Shown in pieces: positions 1 to 11,857 of a DNA stretch of 64,000 nt. The notes below the pieces were generated by a model, which was not told the DNA's origin, made no database searches, and saw only the letters and a program-made list of their open reading frames with translations. Every line of letters begins with the position of its first letter. The first letter of the stretch is position 1. A program made the position numbers and the translations under genes. Source of the DNA: Gnetum montanum (taxonomy: Eukaryota; Streptophyta; Gnetopsida; Gnetales; Gnetaceae); the NCBI GenBank assembly GCA_015680685.1, contig MNCI01017890.1, positions 755,332-819,331 of the forward strand, written 5' to 3'.

Positions 1-480
1 TCATAATCAGGGCACGAGGCTAGGCTCAAAGAGTGGTGTGAGATGGAGGGTAATGGTACAAGAACTCTTAACATAGTAGGATAAACTCACCAAATCCTAT
101 ACATTGAGGTCATGTGGTGACTTGTTGCCATAATGAGTTACACCCTTGCGATGACTTCAAGCTTCATCTTGCGAATACAACTTGAAGAGAAACAAGAAAG
201 CTAAGAGAATAGAGCATGTTATAACATTACAATGAATACTAGCCATATAGAATGATAAGACCAAGCTACCTAGGTCACGAATGTTACTAGTTTAATGTTG
301 TGGAAAACCATCGTATCAATTTAAGACCCTAGCAGGCTATGGTGCTAGTTTAAGATAATAATGGATCATGGTGCTAGTTTAAGGCCTCAACAAGCCATGG
401 CATCACCAGTTTTAGGCCCTGGTAGGCCATGTTATTGGTTTAAGGCCTTAGCAGACTATAATGAAGCATGATCGCTTACT
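1..480 (-). repeat. Inverted fragment of a Tat-type element 3' region
   Basis: The reverse complement of this stretch resembles the 3' untranslated region of element X (about 4865-5160): the same order of 'gcaagatgaagcttg', 'aactcattatggcaacaagt' and 'gtgagtt...tcctgccat'-like blocks. It also holds three 'ggcctaaaactagt'-type motifs read on the minus strand. No coding frame is seen. It abuts the 5' LTR of X in opposite orientation and runs off the left edge, so its own LTR and integrase are not visible. Confidence 0.6.
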
Positions 481-522
481 AATGGTTGTTGATGTTGTGG
501 CTACTACAAGTTACATGTGGGT

Positions 523-1590
523 TGAAACACAACAAAATTTTGTATATTATAGTTAATTTTCATCATATAGCTTTTACCCTATGAAAACCCAAGGCAAAAC
601 TTCATTGTAAATGTAAAGGTTGTAATCCAATCTCACATATTCCATACTTTTGGGAATAAAAAGTTCCTCATAAGTGGTCAAAGCCTCATTTTCCAAGTGA
701 AAAGTGTTACCTAGTGTCTATTTGGGCTTGGAGGGTTAAAATTACCTTTTGGAATGCTAGAAATGGTAGCTTGATGGGTTTTATGGGGGGTATATGTTTT
801 TCTATGATGGAAAAACTTTAGGGAGGTAAATCTTACCTACCCCTAGCATGGAGGAGTGGGGGGTTTCCCTTTAGCTTAGAAAATTTTTCCCTTAGTGTGG
901 AAACTACATGCCCCTATTGTGGAAGCCACAAAAGCTAGATTTCAACACTTCATGCACTCCAATGTTGACCAACCATCCCAACAAGGATGGTAGAAGGATC
1001 AACATGGAAGATACATCTCCAGCATGGAACGTGGTCCCCTATTACTATTTATAGTAAATGAAATGGCCATGGGTGAAGGTAGTTACCATATATAGTAACC
1101 CCTAAAATTTGGGCACCCATCTCACCTATACAATGTAGAAATTTGTAGCTAAATTATAGCCAATTTTTAGCCATTACATAGTCAAATTTCAGCCAAACTA
1201 CAACCATTGTATAGCACCATTCATAGCCTAAGACCTATAAAAGCTAGCCTTAAACATCATTTATAGGTTTGAGCAACTTTTTCATATACAAATAACTTTG
1301 CAATCCTATACTATTTGCATTAGTTACACAATTTCTACATAGTTCAAAAATTTATTCATAGTTCTATGTTTGGATATTCTCAAGCACTCAAGATTTATTA
1401 CAAGTTTCTACATTTGTATTCTCTTGAACCTAGCCTAGAAACCCTTTGGCTTTGTGACCTTGTAACCCCCTTTAGAATTTGTGAATTTTCAAGCTCTGGG
1501 TTTCACTTTTGGGATTTCCAACTCTCAATGTAGAGCACTTGGGGTAGCCTATATTCTTCACACATCTCAACCCCCATTCAATGTTATATA
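523..1590 (+). repeat. 5' LTR of element X
   Basis: Starts TGAAACAC. It shares blocks with 5852 onward, such as 'ttcattgtaaatgtaa' and 'tatttgggctt', in the same order. The right boundary is approximate, placed before 'cagcactagaaat', which resembles the PBS region of element C (tggcgctagaagg). It is shorter than the right LTR, which contains an internal tandem expansion. Confidence 0.55.
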
Positions 1591-2261
1591 TTTGGAGTAG
1601 CAGCACTAGAAATTTGATAACATTGAGAGTGGTAGGAAACTTGGCTCATGGAGTTGATTGCATTGACTTCAAGAAATCCTTAGCCCCCGTCCAAGTGAAC
1701 TCCTTGTTGTAAAATTAAGCGTCATTTGTACACATCTCTAACTTATTCTTTATTCTTTCTCAATAAAGTTTTAAGTTTTGGGTTTTGTATGCAAAATATA
1801 TTCATTTATTCTTTATGCATTATTCAGATTTGTTATCAATTTCAGCATTCTATTTTTATTACCCTATTTTGCATTTTGTAAGCCTTGTTGACCTTTTTGT
1901 AGCCTTGGATTGGTCTTGGGTGGTGGAATTTGATCTTCCTTGACCATCATTGGTACAATGCAACCATGGCCTACCAAGGCCTAAAACTAGTAAGATTGTA
2001 ATGTTTGTTAACCATTTCTTGGCCTTATTTTTCGATTGTGAACCTTTGTCTAGCCTTTGTTCCATTGTATTTGGTTATTTCTACCTCTTATAGGCTTGGA
2101 TGATCTTCTTTGCATTATATTTAGCATTAGAAAAACATGTGTTCGCATGATTTCATAGCATTTTTACATTATTTATGCATTTTTACCTAGGTGCTCCTTA
2201 ATATGCTTTTGGTTGACATGTAGGATTAAAGTATGAGTACATATAAGCATATCATTTACCT
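1591..2261 (+). other. Element X leader with conserved splice acceptor
   Basis: Noncoding, pyrimidine-rich sequence between the 5' LTR and the pol fragment. It contains one 'aaggcctaaaactagt' motif near 1977. It ends with 'ggttgacatgtag|gatta', with AG at 2222-2223. The same junction occurs as 'ggttgatatgcag|gattga' at 63160 and in element C at 55342. This suggests the acceptor of a sense-strand intron upstream of pol. All gag and protease sequence is absent. Confidence 0.55.
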
Positions 2262-3045
2262 TTGTATGTACATGGACCCCATGATAGTGTTGAGTGGTGT
2301 GTTAACCTTGATTTCCTAGATCTTGAGACTAAGAGTCTTGTTTACCACATAGCCTCAATAGGGAAACCTATAGAATGGCATGAGAATCTAGTTAAAATCC
2401 TTGACCTTGAGGCTAGTGACATTAAAAACCTTATGGAGCTTCAAGGAATTCAAGGTAGGTTACAATTTATTTGTGGGTTTATTGATAGGGTTGCGGATAA
2501 GTTACAACCCATGGAATACTTACCTAAGAAAAGAGTCCACTATGAGTGGATGGCTCAATGCTAAGAAGCCTTTGAAAACCTTAAGCAAGAGTTGGCACAA
2601 CTACCAATGGTCTATCCTCTACAAGAGGATAAGAATTTCTATATCTACCTTGCTATCTCTAATATGTCTATTTTCTCACTACTTTGTTAGAAATGATATG
2701 ATGGAGTAGAGATGCTAGTATAGTATCCTAGACATGAACTAGTTGCCCATGAGACCTGATACATTGAAGTGGAGAAGTATTGTCTAGAACTAGTCTTCTA
2801 ATTGAATAAGTAAAGACATTATCTCCTTAGAAGCTAGATCAAGGTCATTTGTAAAGATAATGTGCTTAGAGACATAATGACCAACAACTATGAGAGTAGT
2901 TGTATACCCTAATGAAAAGCCATAATAGCAGAGTTTGATCTTCATTATGTCTTCAATCCTCAATCAAAGGTCAAGCTATAGTTGTACAACTTACAGTCTC
3001 ACTATTTGATTACTAAGGAACCATAGACCCTGAGTCTCTAGATGA
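2262..3045 (+). pseudogene. Pol fragment: N-terminus fused to the end of RT
   Basis: Codons 1-57 match the start of the pol of element D at 63182 (shared 'NLVKILDLE'). Immediately afterwards the frame reads 'GRLQFICGFIDR', which matches the RT thumb/connection of element C ('GRLQFIKRFISR', near 56460). About 1 kb that would encode the RT palm with its YVDD motif is gone. The downstream sequence to about 3045 retains scraps of the first RNase H and tether in broken frames. It cannot encode a working polymerase. Confidence 0.75.
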
Positions 3046-3067
3046 ATATGTCAACACTATTAACCAA

Positions 3068-3480
3068 GTGCCTAAGGATTATGAGGTAGTCATGCATTTT
3101 GATGAAGCTTCAACTACCCATGGGGCTAGTGCCACTAGCATCATAACATTTCCATTTAGTGAAATCCAATCTTTCACATATCATTTTGAGTTTCCATACA
3201 CTAACAACATGGTGGAGTATGAGGGATTGATCATGGGGATGACGGTAGCTCATGACCTAGGAATCAAGTGCTTAGTGATCAAAGGTGATTCACAACTTAT
3301 GGTCAACCAAGTAATAGAGGTTAATGAATGTAAAGAAAAACATTTACAACCTTACTATGACTTAGGAAACCAACTATTACTACAATTTACAGATGTTGAT
3401 ATCCAACATATACACTGAAATGCAAATGCTATAGGTGATGCCATTCCAACACTAGCCCAAAGTGTGACACTAGATGTGTT
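3068..3480 (+). pseudogene. Archaeal-type RNase H domain, element X
   Basis: An open frame of 116 codons, followed after one stop by a few more. It aligns with the second RNase H of element C. Visible acidic positions are D in 'HFDEAST', E in 'NNMVEYEGL' and D in 'IKGDSQLMVNQV'; the final A-D-A motif near 3430 is changed to GDAI. A second RNase H after the normal one is a known hallmark of the Tat lineage. It is the best preserved part of X. Confidence 0.8.
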
Positions 3481-3539
3481 TGATAAGATGTCCACCTTGA
3501 CTATTAACTATGCTATCCCCATCACATAGAGCACTAAGA

Positions 3540-4864
3540 ATACCTTTTTGGCCATAGTTCATACTACTCCTGCCAAGGAGTGGTATGATAATATCAAATA
3601 TTACCTTATCCATGATGAACCTTCATAAGGCTTGACTATTGCTGAAATGAACATTGTATGTAAATGATCCAAATAGTATGTCATAGTAGGTGATAACACA
3701 TTATGTTGATAGTCCTATGATGGTGTAAAATTGAAGCCCACATAGTTCTAGAGTAGCTTCATAGGGGTGTATGTGGGGAACATATAGGACCTAGAGCTGT
3801 GGTTGCTAAGATTAGATCATTAAGTTATTACTAGTCCTATATGGAAAATGACAAGTTGCAAAAGGTTAAAAATTATGACAACTATCAATGGCATAGCAAT
3901 CTCATACATGTACCACCAACTAAGTTACACACTACGCAAATAACTTGATCATTTCAATGATGGGGGTTGGATATCAACAAACCTATAACACTTAAGTCTT
4001 CCATAGTGCATAGCTTAATCATCATCATGACTGAATACTTTACTATGTAGGTTGAGGCTATTTATTTGAGGAAGATGACATTTGAATAAGTTTGTAGATT
4101 CATTTTGGATAACATAGTAGCCCACTTTGGCATACCTATGATCATAGTCATAGATAATGGACCATAATTTAGTAGTTAAGAAATGAAGAAATTTTGTCAT
4201 GACCTAGGCATTAAGCATTCTTTCTCATCACCATACTACCCTTAGGCTAATGGACAAGCTAAAGCAAGTAATAAGGCTATCATAAACCTACTTAAGAAAA
4301 TGTTGAATAACATTAAACACATGTGGCATGAGCGACTTATCCATGCACTTTGGGCCTACCGAATGACATACTATACCACAACAAATGTAACCCTGTATAG
4401 CCTTGTTTATTGTTCTAAAGCTATTTTTCCTCTTGAAGTTTAGGTACTCTCACTCTAAGTAACCTTATTTAACTTCATCAATGATGAACAAAATAAGGAG
4501 CTATGTACCATGACCTAGACTTCGTGAGTGGGTGTGAATGCTTGCTCACATCGAGCACTATGAGGAGAGGTAGAAATGGAAACACCATCATAACTTGGGA
4601 AGAAACAAGATCAAGGAGGCAAACCTAGTCCTTAAGGCTATCTGTGAGCATGCAGATAAATTCTCAGCCAATTGGGAAGGACCTTTCTTGAGCACCCAGA
4701 CCTACAGAAATGGGGCCTATCAAATAATAGATGTGGATGGAAAGGAGTTGGGCAATTCAGTTAACCATTCTTATCTAAAGCCATACATTATCAATGACCT
4801 TTTGAAAGTAAACCTACATGACATCTTTTGCACAACAAAAGAGAATCTTTCATTGGCCCATTAA
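3540..4864 (+). pseudogene. Degraded integrase, element X
   Basis: Many stops and shifts, but the Ty3/gypsy integrase order is readable. 'EWYDNIKYYLIHDEPS' (linker) comes near 3580. The catalytic core shows 'VIDNGP' near 4150, 'SSPYYP' near 4230 and 'NGQAKASNKAIINLLKKML' near 4250-4310. A C-terminal domain follows in a clean 89-codon frame from 4595 with 'NWEGPF' and 'HSYLKPY'. It is nonfunctional and corresponds part by part to 57539-58790 of element C. Confidence 0.8.
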
Positions 4865-5851
4865 GGCAACTAGTAGCATGGCCTTAAACTGGCAATGTTG
4901 GTGACCTTAATAACTTGGTTTTATTTATTGTTTTACATGGCCTTATGAATTTTATTGTAACAACATGATCCCTTTACTTTGTTTTCTTATTCTCTTGGAG
5001 TTGTGCTTGCAAGATGAAGCTTGGAGTCATTGTGAAGGTGCAACTCACTATGGCAGCAAGTCACTAAGTGACCTTGATGCATAAGAAGTGGTGAGTTGGT
5101 CCTGCCATACCAAGAGTGCTTGTCTCATGTCACTTCCATTATCATTCCATTGAGGTAAACCCTATAGCCTAATTATAACCTTTCTTACCTTGGATGATAA
5201 TTTTGACTAATGTTTGATGCTCATGATCTATGGCCATACAACATCACTTCATCATGCTCCACTATCAAGTCCATTGAATGTAGCACACTTCATTCAATGG
5301 GAAACCACCTATTCTATTAAGTGTAGCACATATCACTTGATGGAAAAATGAAGTCAACACTGGCTTTGGAAAAGAAACTCAATGAAGCTTTCTCCCCTCA
5401 AAAAAAGGGGGAAGAAAATTTTTACAAAGTTGAATGGCTAATGAAGCCCAAGGAATAGATTAATGGCTCCAAACATGCAAAGGAAAGAGCCTAATAGTCA
5501 AACTAGCCTTGGAACAAGGTGTTGGTTTCTTAAACATATTTTTCAAGTGAACCATACTTCAAAGTGTGAAGTGTGGAGCTCAAATGGATTGACCAACATG
5601 TTTGTGCCACACTGTAGCCATAATGTCAATACCTGAGATGCATTGTTAGTATTCATGACCATCTCCCTATGACCTCACTACCATTCCACCATCATAACCT
5701 TCTCCCATCATCACAAGAACTCTTGGGCATGGTCCGACACTACTGAATTAAGCATGGAGAGGAATGTTGGTGATAGGTGTGTAGTGGTGTTTTGTATTCT
5801 TTATTGATGTCTCTTGGGTTAATCCTCTAGACATAAATAAATAGGAGCTAA
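4865..5851 (+). other. 3' untranslated region of element X
   Basis: No coding frame. It begins with a 'ggccttaaactggc' motif related to the repeated motif of element C. It then holds a stretch shared (inverted) with 1-480. It ends with 'ggtgttttgtattcttta', similar to the sequence just before the 3' LTR of C. The purine-rich 'aaataggagcta' directly before 5852 is the likely polypurine tract. Confidence 0.6.
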
Positions 5852-7505
5852 TGAAACACCACAAAAAAAATTTATGTTGTAACATTCATTTCCCGAAATT
5901 AGATAAAGATTCATTGTAAATGTAAGATGTGTAGTCCATGAGCTACAATCCTTCATACTTCAAATTTTTGGATCCAAAAGATGCTTCAAAAGTATTATTT
6001 CCTTACTTCCTACATAGAAAGAAGTACCTCATATCTATATTTGGGCTTAGAAAGGTTGAAAACACCTTGGGAATGGCTAAAATTGGCATTTCCATTGGTT
6101 TTTTTTATAGAGGTATAGCCTCAACTATGTTGGAGCCATTAATTTTGACATGGTGCTATAGTAGACATAGAGCTATAGTACACATGGTGTTACAGTAGAC
6201 ATGGTGCTACAACAAACATAGAGTTGTAGTAGACATGGTGCTATAGTAGACATAGAGTTACAATACACATGGTGCTACAGTAGACACGAAGTTATAGTAG
6301 GCATGGTGCTACAGTAGATAGAGAAGCTAGCATAGTCATAACCAAGACCTAGTAGAAGTGCAACATTAGAATTGTTGGAATTTTCACTTTCTCAATAGTG
6401 GCTAGCATAGTCATTCCAAGTCTTCATGTGGCTAGTGTAGATAGCATTTTCTAGTAGTTTTCTACTTTTTCAAAAATTTTCCAACATTTCCCACATTTCA
6501 AATGCTTTCCATTTTTGATCACTTTCAACATTTCCCAACAACCTTAGTGTAGTCCACCAAAGGAAAATTTGTGATAATGGTGACAACGTAGTCACAAAAG
6601 TCCTTTTACTATTTATAGTAAACAAATGTATTTTGTGGTTGTAGTCCATACCAAACTTACTATAAATGGTAACTACAATAAGATTTGATAGCCATTGCAC
6701 CTACAAATTAATGTCAATCTATCAACAATCATGGTAGTGATGCACAGGCTTAAAAATAGCAAATCCTTTCTATATATACCAAACATAAACAACATATTCT
6801 AGTTCCAACAATTTTGGCATCTATAACCTTCATGACAATCCAAACTTGACACACACAGTAGTAATTTTTGGCATTTTCACAATTACCAAAGCCCATTGCA
6901 ACCTTGTAGCAATTTTTGATAGCAAAAATTGGTACTATGTTTGGCATAGAGACTTCCATGTAGCTACCATTGCAAAAAAATTAAATTTTCATTTCCATGA
7001 CTATGTTGCACATCTCGGTGAAATCCAATGGGAAATTGCTAGAAACTAGAGCTAGGAAGAAACCTTATTGTGGAGTTGTAATAGAACATAGCCTACCTTT
7101 TCCAATTGACTTGAAGTTGCTACAAGAAACTTCTTATGCTCTTGGCATAAAACCTATACTTTGTAAACCTTATTCTTTATTTTTCATTTAAATAGAGTTA
7201 GAGGTCATGTTGTGCAAATTTTAGTTTATGTTTACATTTCTATGTCTATTTTCATTTTAGATCTACAACCTCAACTTCACTTCCATTTACATTTTCATTC
7301 TTTTTTTCATTTTTGATTTCATTTACATTTACCTTTCCATTTGCCACTTTTGTTTACACTTTTGTAGGTTCCTGGGTGATTGGCAAGATCATTCAAGGTG
7401 CCTTGAATTCTATTTTTAGAGTCCCTTGAGATTCAGGGTTAAAACTATTCTTACACTTGGATTTTTTGGTTTCTGTTCAAATAACTAAAATTTCTAACAC
7501 TAACA
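5852..7505 (+). repeat. 3' LTR of element X
   Basis: Starts TGAAACACC. Near its end it shares with the LTR of C the blocks 'gatcattcaaggtgcc..gaattc' and 'ggattttttggt'. It ends around 'ctaaca' at 7505. It contains the tandem block at 6120-6325. Small frames inside it have no recognisable product. Confidence 0.6.
6120..6325 (+). repeat. Tandem repeat inside the X 3' LTR
   Basis: About eight imperfect copies of a ~24-26 bp unit alternating 'catggtgctacagtagac' and 'atagagttatagtagac'. The block is absent from the left LTR and partly explains the length difference between the two LTRs. Confidence 0.8.
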
Positions 7506-7922
7506 ATTCCCTTGCTTTAGGGTTCATGAAATCATCCAAGGCCAATCTAGAGTGGCCACATTGAGCACTTGACCACTCCTCAATCTCCTTATGATGGCTT
7601 GGCTTCTTTGCTCGTTTAGTGACAACCTTCATCTTGTTAGCAGGAATACCAAACAAGTCATAAAAGGTCACCTTGTTGACGGAAATAATGATTGGAATCC
7701 CTGTACTATAGTTTTGAATTGATTGGCTTTTGTGTCAAAGGATTTAATGATGTTCAACATCTTTATGGTAGAGATTGAGGGGATAGACGCCATCATACTA
7801 AATGTTTGCTTGGATGTTTCTAGGTGCCTATCCCCTCAATGAATTCTATGCTGGCAACATCTAATTGAACTTTAGAATGATGGTATCCTCATTAAAAGGA
7901 ATATGGTAACATTGGAAGAAGT
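7506..7922 (-). pseudogene. Antisense gene copy 1, C-terminal-side exon fragment
   Basis: On the minus strand a broken frame reads 'NIIKSFDTKANQF' then 'FMTCLVFLLTR', matching 'LVNSFNERAERF' and 'LFVDLFDIPFDG' of the antisense gene in element C. It is cut on the right by element A and continues beyond it at 16654. On the left it stops at the end of X, so the distal half is missing. It is a pseudogene remnant, recognised only by comparison with the other two copies. Confidence 0.65.
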
Positions 7923-8898
7923 TGATAAGTGGCGAGGTACCCCTACACTCAACCATACGAAACGAGCGTCACACACATGATCTGGTCGAACTCCGCAGAT
8001 GGACTAGTTGTGGCACCTAGATAGTTAGCCTTAGGTTGCAGTTCGTTGTCTTCCCATCTAGACTAGTTTTGCATATGTCACGTACAGTTTAGTCTAGATG
8101 AGGTGTATGATGTATCCTAATTCTAACGCTACTTCTAATGGTAGTGGAAAATAATATTAACTAATCTAAGCTAAGAGAAAAAGGGTAAGAAAATCTAATC
8201 TAGCCTAAGTGCAATGAGCAACCGATTCCTTGATCAACCGTATACATCTTGGACTTCGTGCATGACTGCCACTGGGACTACCAAGCATAGATCCTAGGTA
8301 TGCCACTGGGATTACCAAGCGCAGACCCCAAATACGCCACTAGGTTACCAAGCGTAGATCCCCCTAGCTACACCATTGGGCTACCAAGCAGTCACACTTA
8401 AATGCTCGTAATCAAGTCGTACTCGTTCCACTTCTAGGAGTTTAAGGGTGAGAGGCTAATCATGATGAGCAACCGATTCCTTAATTAGCCGTACACATCC
8501 ATGGATGTTCGTAGTCAAGTCGTACTCACACCGTGCTATGAAAGCAATAAATAATATTAAATAAATAACAAATAAGTAAATGGAAAAGTGAATGCTACAA
8601 TGATGAAGTAATCTCGATCTTTATTGTTGATCATTTGCGTGTCCAAGTACGACACACTCGAATAAAGACACCGTACAATCACATTCACCACATTGTGGGT
8701 AGACATGGGAAAAATCTAACTCTGGAGGGATCAAACTACCAGATCTTCGCTACTCTAAAATCGGGATGCGAAACAAGGGAGAGCTGCCTCTTATTTATAG
8801 ATATGACGACACATAGCGATATCGCGTACGCGATAACGGAGGGGATGACGTGATATCGTGTATGCGATATTGCGGTCGGTGCAAAATGTGTCTCAGCA
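7923..8898 (-). repeat. Element A 3' LTR (left)
   Basis: 976 bp, TGATAAGT...TCTCAGCA on the + strand. It holds four ~36-bp tandem units at 8265-8390 ('cactggg.ttaccaagcgtaga'), a TATA box on the minus strand ('ctataaataag', 8791-8800) and GCGATATCGC-type palindromes upstream of it (8815-8880). It is paired with 15630-16653. Confidence 0.9.
8265..8390 (-). repeat. Four-unit ~36 bp tandem repeat in the LTR
   Basis: Units of the form 'acgccactgggattaccaag' plus 'cgtagatcccc' occur four times. The same block is in every A and B LTR (15968-16100, 30155-30285, 36952-37080). It lies downstream of the LTR TATA box in the sense of transcription, so it would sit in the transcribed R/U5 part. Confidence 0.8.
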
Positions 8899-8909
8899 TA
8901 CCCCCACGA
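8899..8909 (-). other. Element A polypurine tract
   Basis: Read on the minus strand, 'gtcgtgggggta' directly precedes the 3' LTR. It is identical in position and sequence to 30792-30802 in element B. Confidence 0.7.
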
Positions 8910-9069
8910 CTGAATAAAAACTCGTCCTCAAGTTACAAGGAGAATAAGTTCCATTGATTACACAGTGGATAGGTATGGGATTATTAATAGAAAAACAAAC
9001 GAAACAACTCTGCAGTGTGGGAAAGACACAACACAAGAAAACCCTACATTATTACAAAAAATGAGGAAC

Positions 9070-11857
9070 TCATGTAGTTCCTGGTGGTGGTGGCTCCTCC
9101 ATAGGTGCTTTCCCTTTGTCGCGTGCTCCAAGCTTTGAAGTTTGATGGCGTTGAAGAATAGCCTGGAGCTTCTCCTCTTCAATCCAAGGGTCTTGTGCCG
9201 TCCATGCGAGTGTTCCTATGTTTGATGGAGTTGGCACCTTCCATGGATAGGGTAGTTGTGGGAACATCTAATTAGCCTTGACGTACCACACCGCGAACAC
9301 CCGTTGTTCCTCTTCGTAGGCTCTGGCTTTGTCTTTGTATTCATGAAGGTCTGCTAGCCATCAAGCCAAGTTGGTTGCCATATCTTTCTGTCCTTGGTAG
9401 CTTTCTTTTACCACCGCAAGTTTAGAATTTGTGACATCAAGTTTTTCAACGAGCTTCTTGCGCTCTACAAATTCTGCTTCATATTTGATGTGGGTGGAAG
9501 CTACCTGCTGCTCGAGCTCTAATCTCGGGTGCCCTGCTATTAACATGGCAAGGTTGTCATATCTAAGGTTTGCCAACTCCATGTACTCTGTTAAGTCTTG
9601 GATCTGCAAGTTCTGGTTCTTAATTTCCGCTTGGTGGGCGAAGGCATAAGTGTCCATAATGGCCCTCCAATCAGTGTGTTGGGCACTGAGATTATTAATT
9701 TGAGCTTTGGCCATATGGATCTCCTTCTCCAAGATTTGTTTATACATCCCCACCTGATCACGGAAGTGCTCCTTCAACTTCTCATGTCGTTTAGCCTCAT
9801 TCTGCCACGCGCTGATTTCAATTGCTAACTTCTGACGAATAGTGCGTACCTCCTCCATTGAGAGGGTTCGATTCTCTTTGGCTAAACGGCTTACATCTCG
9901 GTTGACCCAACTGAATTGTTCTTGCAACTAATGAAATTGTTCATCGAGAATATTCTTTTGTTTCTCCACAGATGTCAACCGAAGATTATTTGCAACCAAC
10001 TGCTTATTTTCTTCTTCTACGGCCCTGAGTGCCTTAAGATGCGCATGCGTTTGCGCCTTTGCTGCGGAGGCATCCCAAACGACCTTCTCCTTTTCTTTTG
10101 CCACCTTTTTATTTTCTGCAATTAGTTTTTTTTAATTGCTCGGTCCTGAAAATTTTCAGCTGATCTGCGGGAACAAATTGGAGAGGATCCCGCTGTGCTT
10201 CTTGCAAGGCTGTGAGCTGCTCTTGTAGTTTTTTCACTTTAGCTTCAGCATGCTCAGCCCTTGCTTCGGATATGACTAGCTTCCCCTTGGTAGAGATGAG
10301 GTCTGATTGAATTACTGTAACATCCTAGGGGATGTCAAATAAGGATGTCAACATTTGTCCTGTTTGAAGCAATATGTCCAATACATCCTCATGTTCCGTA
10401 GGAGTCATTGAGATCCTGACAAGTGTTTGAGCATCTCGTGCTCCTGAAAGATCTATCGATGGCATAATAGGCACATTGAATGACTCTTTGATGTGATTAG
10501 GGACCACATCAATAGCTCCTGCGACATTCTGGTGTTGCATGACCACAACAGTGGCACCTTCACCAGTCTCTAACTGCACTTGAAATGATGTCACATTTCC
10601 AGAGATCTGTTGTGACCATTTGGTTTCCCCTCCTCCTATTTGGATGGACAAGTCACCCCTTGTGTGATCTAACAAAATTGTAGGTTGTTCAGCATCATCG
10701 ATGACGCGGAAGAGGTTTGCGTCATCATGACTTCCCCAACTAACCATCTCGGCGATGGCCCGAAGATGATCCATCGATGGTCTAAAGTCCTGTGATAGCA
10801 GTTGATCCAGGCTTGTGCCAGGTCCTGCTTCTTGTTGTTGGTTGGGACTTGTGGCTGGAGGCTGACTGGGTCATGCAAGTTGAGTTTTAGGAGATCCAGT
10901 CATCTATTCTTCTTCTTCTTCAGGTTCCAGCTCTTCGTCGGTGCTCTTCCTTGGAGCTGGTGCCTTTAATAATTTAGCATAAGAAGCATTTTGGGCCTTG
11001 CGGAGGAGGTCATTGGTGTACCCCCAAATACCAACCCGTCGGCACAGTTTTCTGATAAGGCAGGGAAAAGGCAACACCATCTTCCCTGACTTGTGTTCTT
11101 CAAATCGCCTTAGGATCTCCATTAAATATATATGGGGAAGGTTGGCATTAACCTTTCCTAACAACACTGCACATCCTCTTGCCACATACGTTGATATTCC
11201 TTTTAAATATTTTGTGGGGAAAAGGTGATAGGTTCCAATTTTGAAATAAACCCGCTCTTCCGTCGTTAGCTCACCAAAAGCTTTATCTCTGCCATAAGCC
11301 TTCTCTAACCAATCCTTTCGCACATCAGGGTCTGATCGGGTAGATAACCGAGCAACATGGGGGCCTGAATTCGAAAGGTTTAACACTTCCAAAATAACCT
11401 ATGCAGAAAAGTCTACTATCACACCACAAATGTTAACTGTGGTGCCTTGCTCCTTATTGTTCCAGAATAGGTACATTTCACCTAAGTACCAGGCACCACT
11501 TTCAGAGAGGACAGGCCATAAGGAAGACCCTTTGAGGTGATCCCTAATAGCCTCAGGAGCAAACTCTGCAAAAGATTCGAAGTTAAGTTCCACAATCACC
11601 ACAGCGAATGTGGGCTTCTCATGTATAGCCTGAACACATTCTTGGGGCAACGTGAGTTGTTGTCCCGGTTCAGGTGTAGCATCAACTCCTCCTTCTGCTT
11701 CCCCAGATCATCTGGTAGGAGGTTTGTCTTGATGGATACTGAATGAGTGCACCTCATGTTCAGTATGTTGTCTAATAGGACCTTGCCTTCTGCCTCTCCA
11801 AGGTTGTTTTGCTCCACCTTGGACAAGACCCTCCTGTTGTGCACGTTTCGGGACCAT
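9070..11857 (-). pseudogene. Element A ORF2: plant-transposon-like domain plus long coiled coil
   Basis: One frame runs from ATG at 11857 to about 10140. A single shift in an A-run near 10130-10140 carries it on to the stop at 9070, about 930 codons in all. In-frame stops lie near 11705, 11400, 10905, 10870, 10325, 9933, 9360 and 9270. The N-terminal half (11650-10990) has the pattern of the putative plant transposon protein family seen as an accessory ORF in Athila/Tat elements, including 'CGVIVDFSA', 'LFPTKYLKG' and 'LPFPCLIRKLCRRVGI'. A Glu-rich linker follows. From about 10330 to 9360 it is a heptad-rich coiled coil ('VKKLQEQLTALQEA', 'LAKENRTLSMEEVRTI'), with a Pro-rich tail. Function is unknown. 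The sequence 'tgattgcag' directly before the ATG is a plausible splice acceptor for a 5' UTR intron. Confidence 0.75.

Larger units (their letters stand above)
523..7505 (+). mobile_element. Element X: internally deleted Tat-like Ty3/gypsy retrotransposon
   Basis: Two related direct repeats begin with TGAAACAC at 523 and 5852, the same LTR start as element C. Between them lie a shortened leader, an N-terminal pol piece fused to the end of RT, an archaeal-type RNase H, and a degraded integrase. Gag, protease, the antisense gene and most of RT are missing. The LTRs are strongly diverged, so the copy is old. No 5-bp target duplication is found (tgggt before, attcc after), so one end may be recombined. 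Ends were placed by comparison with the LTR of C; the right end is good to about 10 bp. Confidence 0.75.

Noticed and set aside
8265-8390. CRISPR-like spaced repeat
   Set aside because: Only four adjacent diverged units without unique spacers, present in each LTR of a plant retrotransposon; this is an ordinary LTR tandem repeat.
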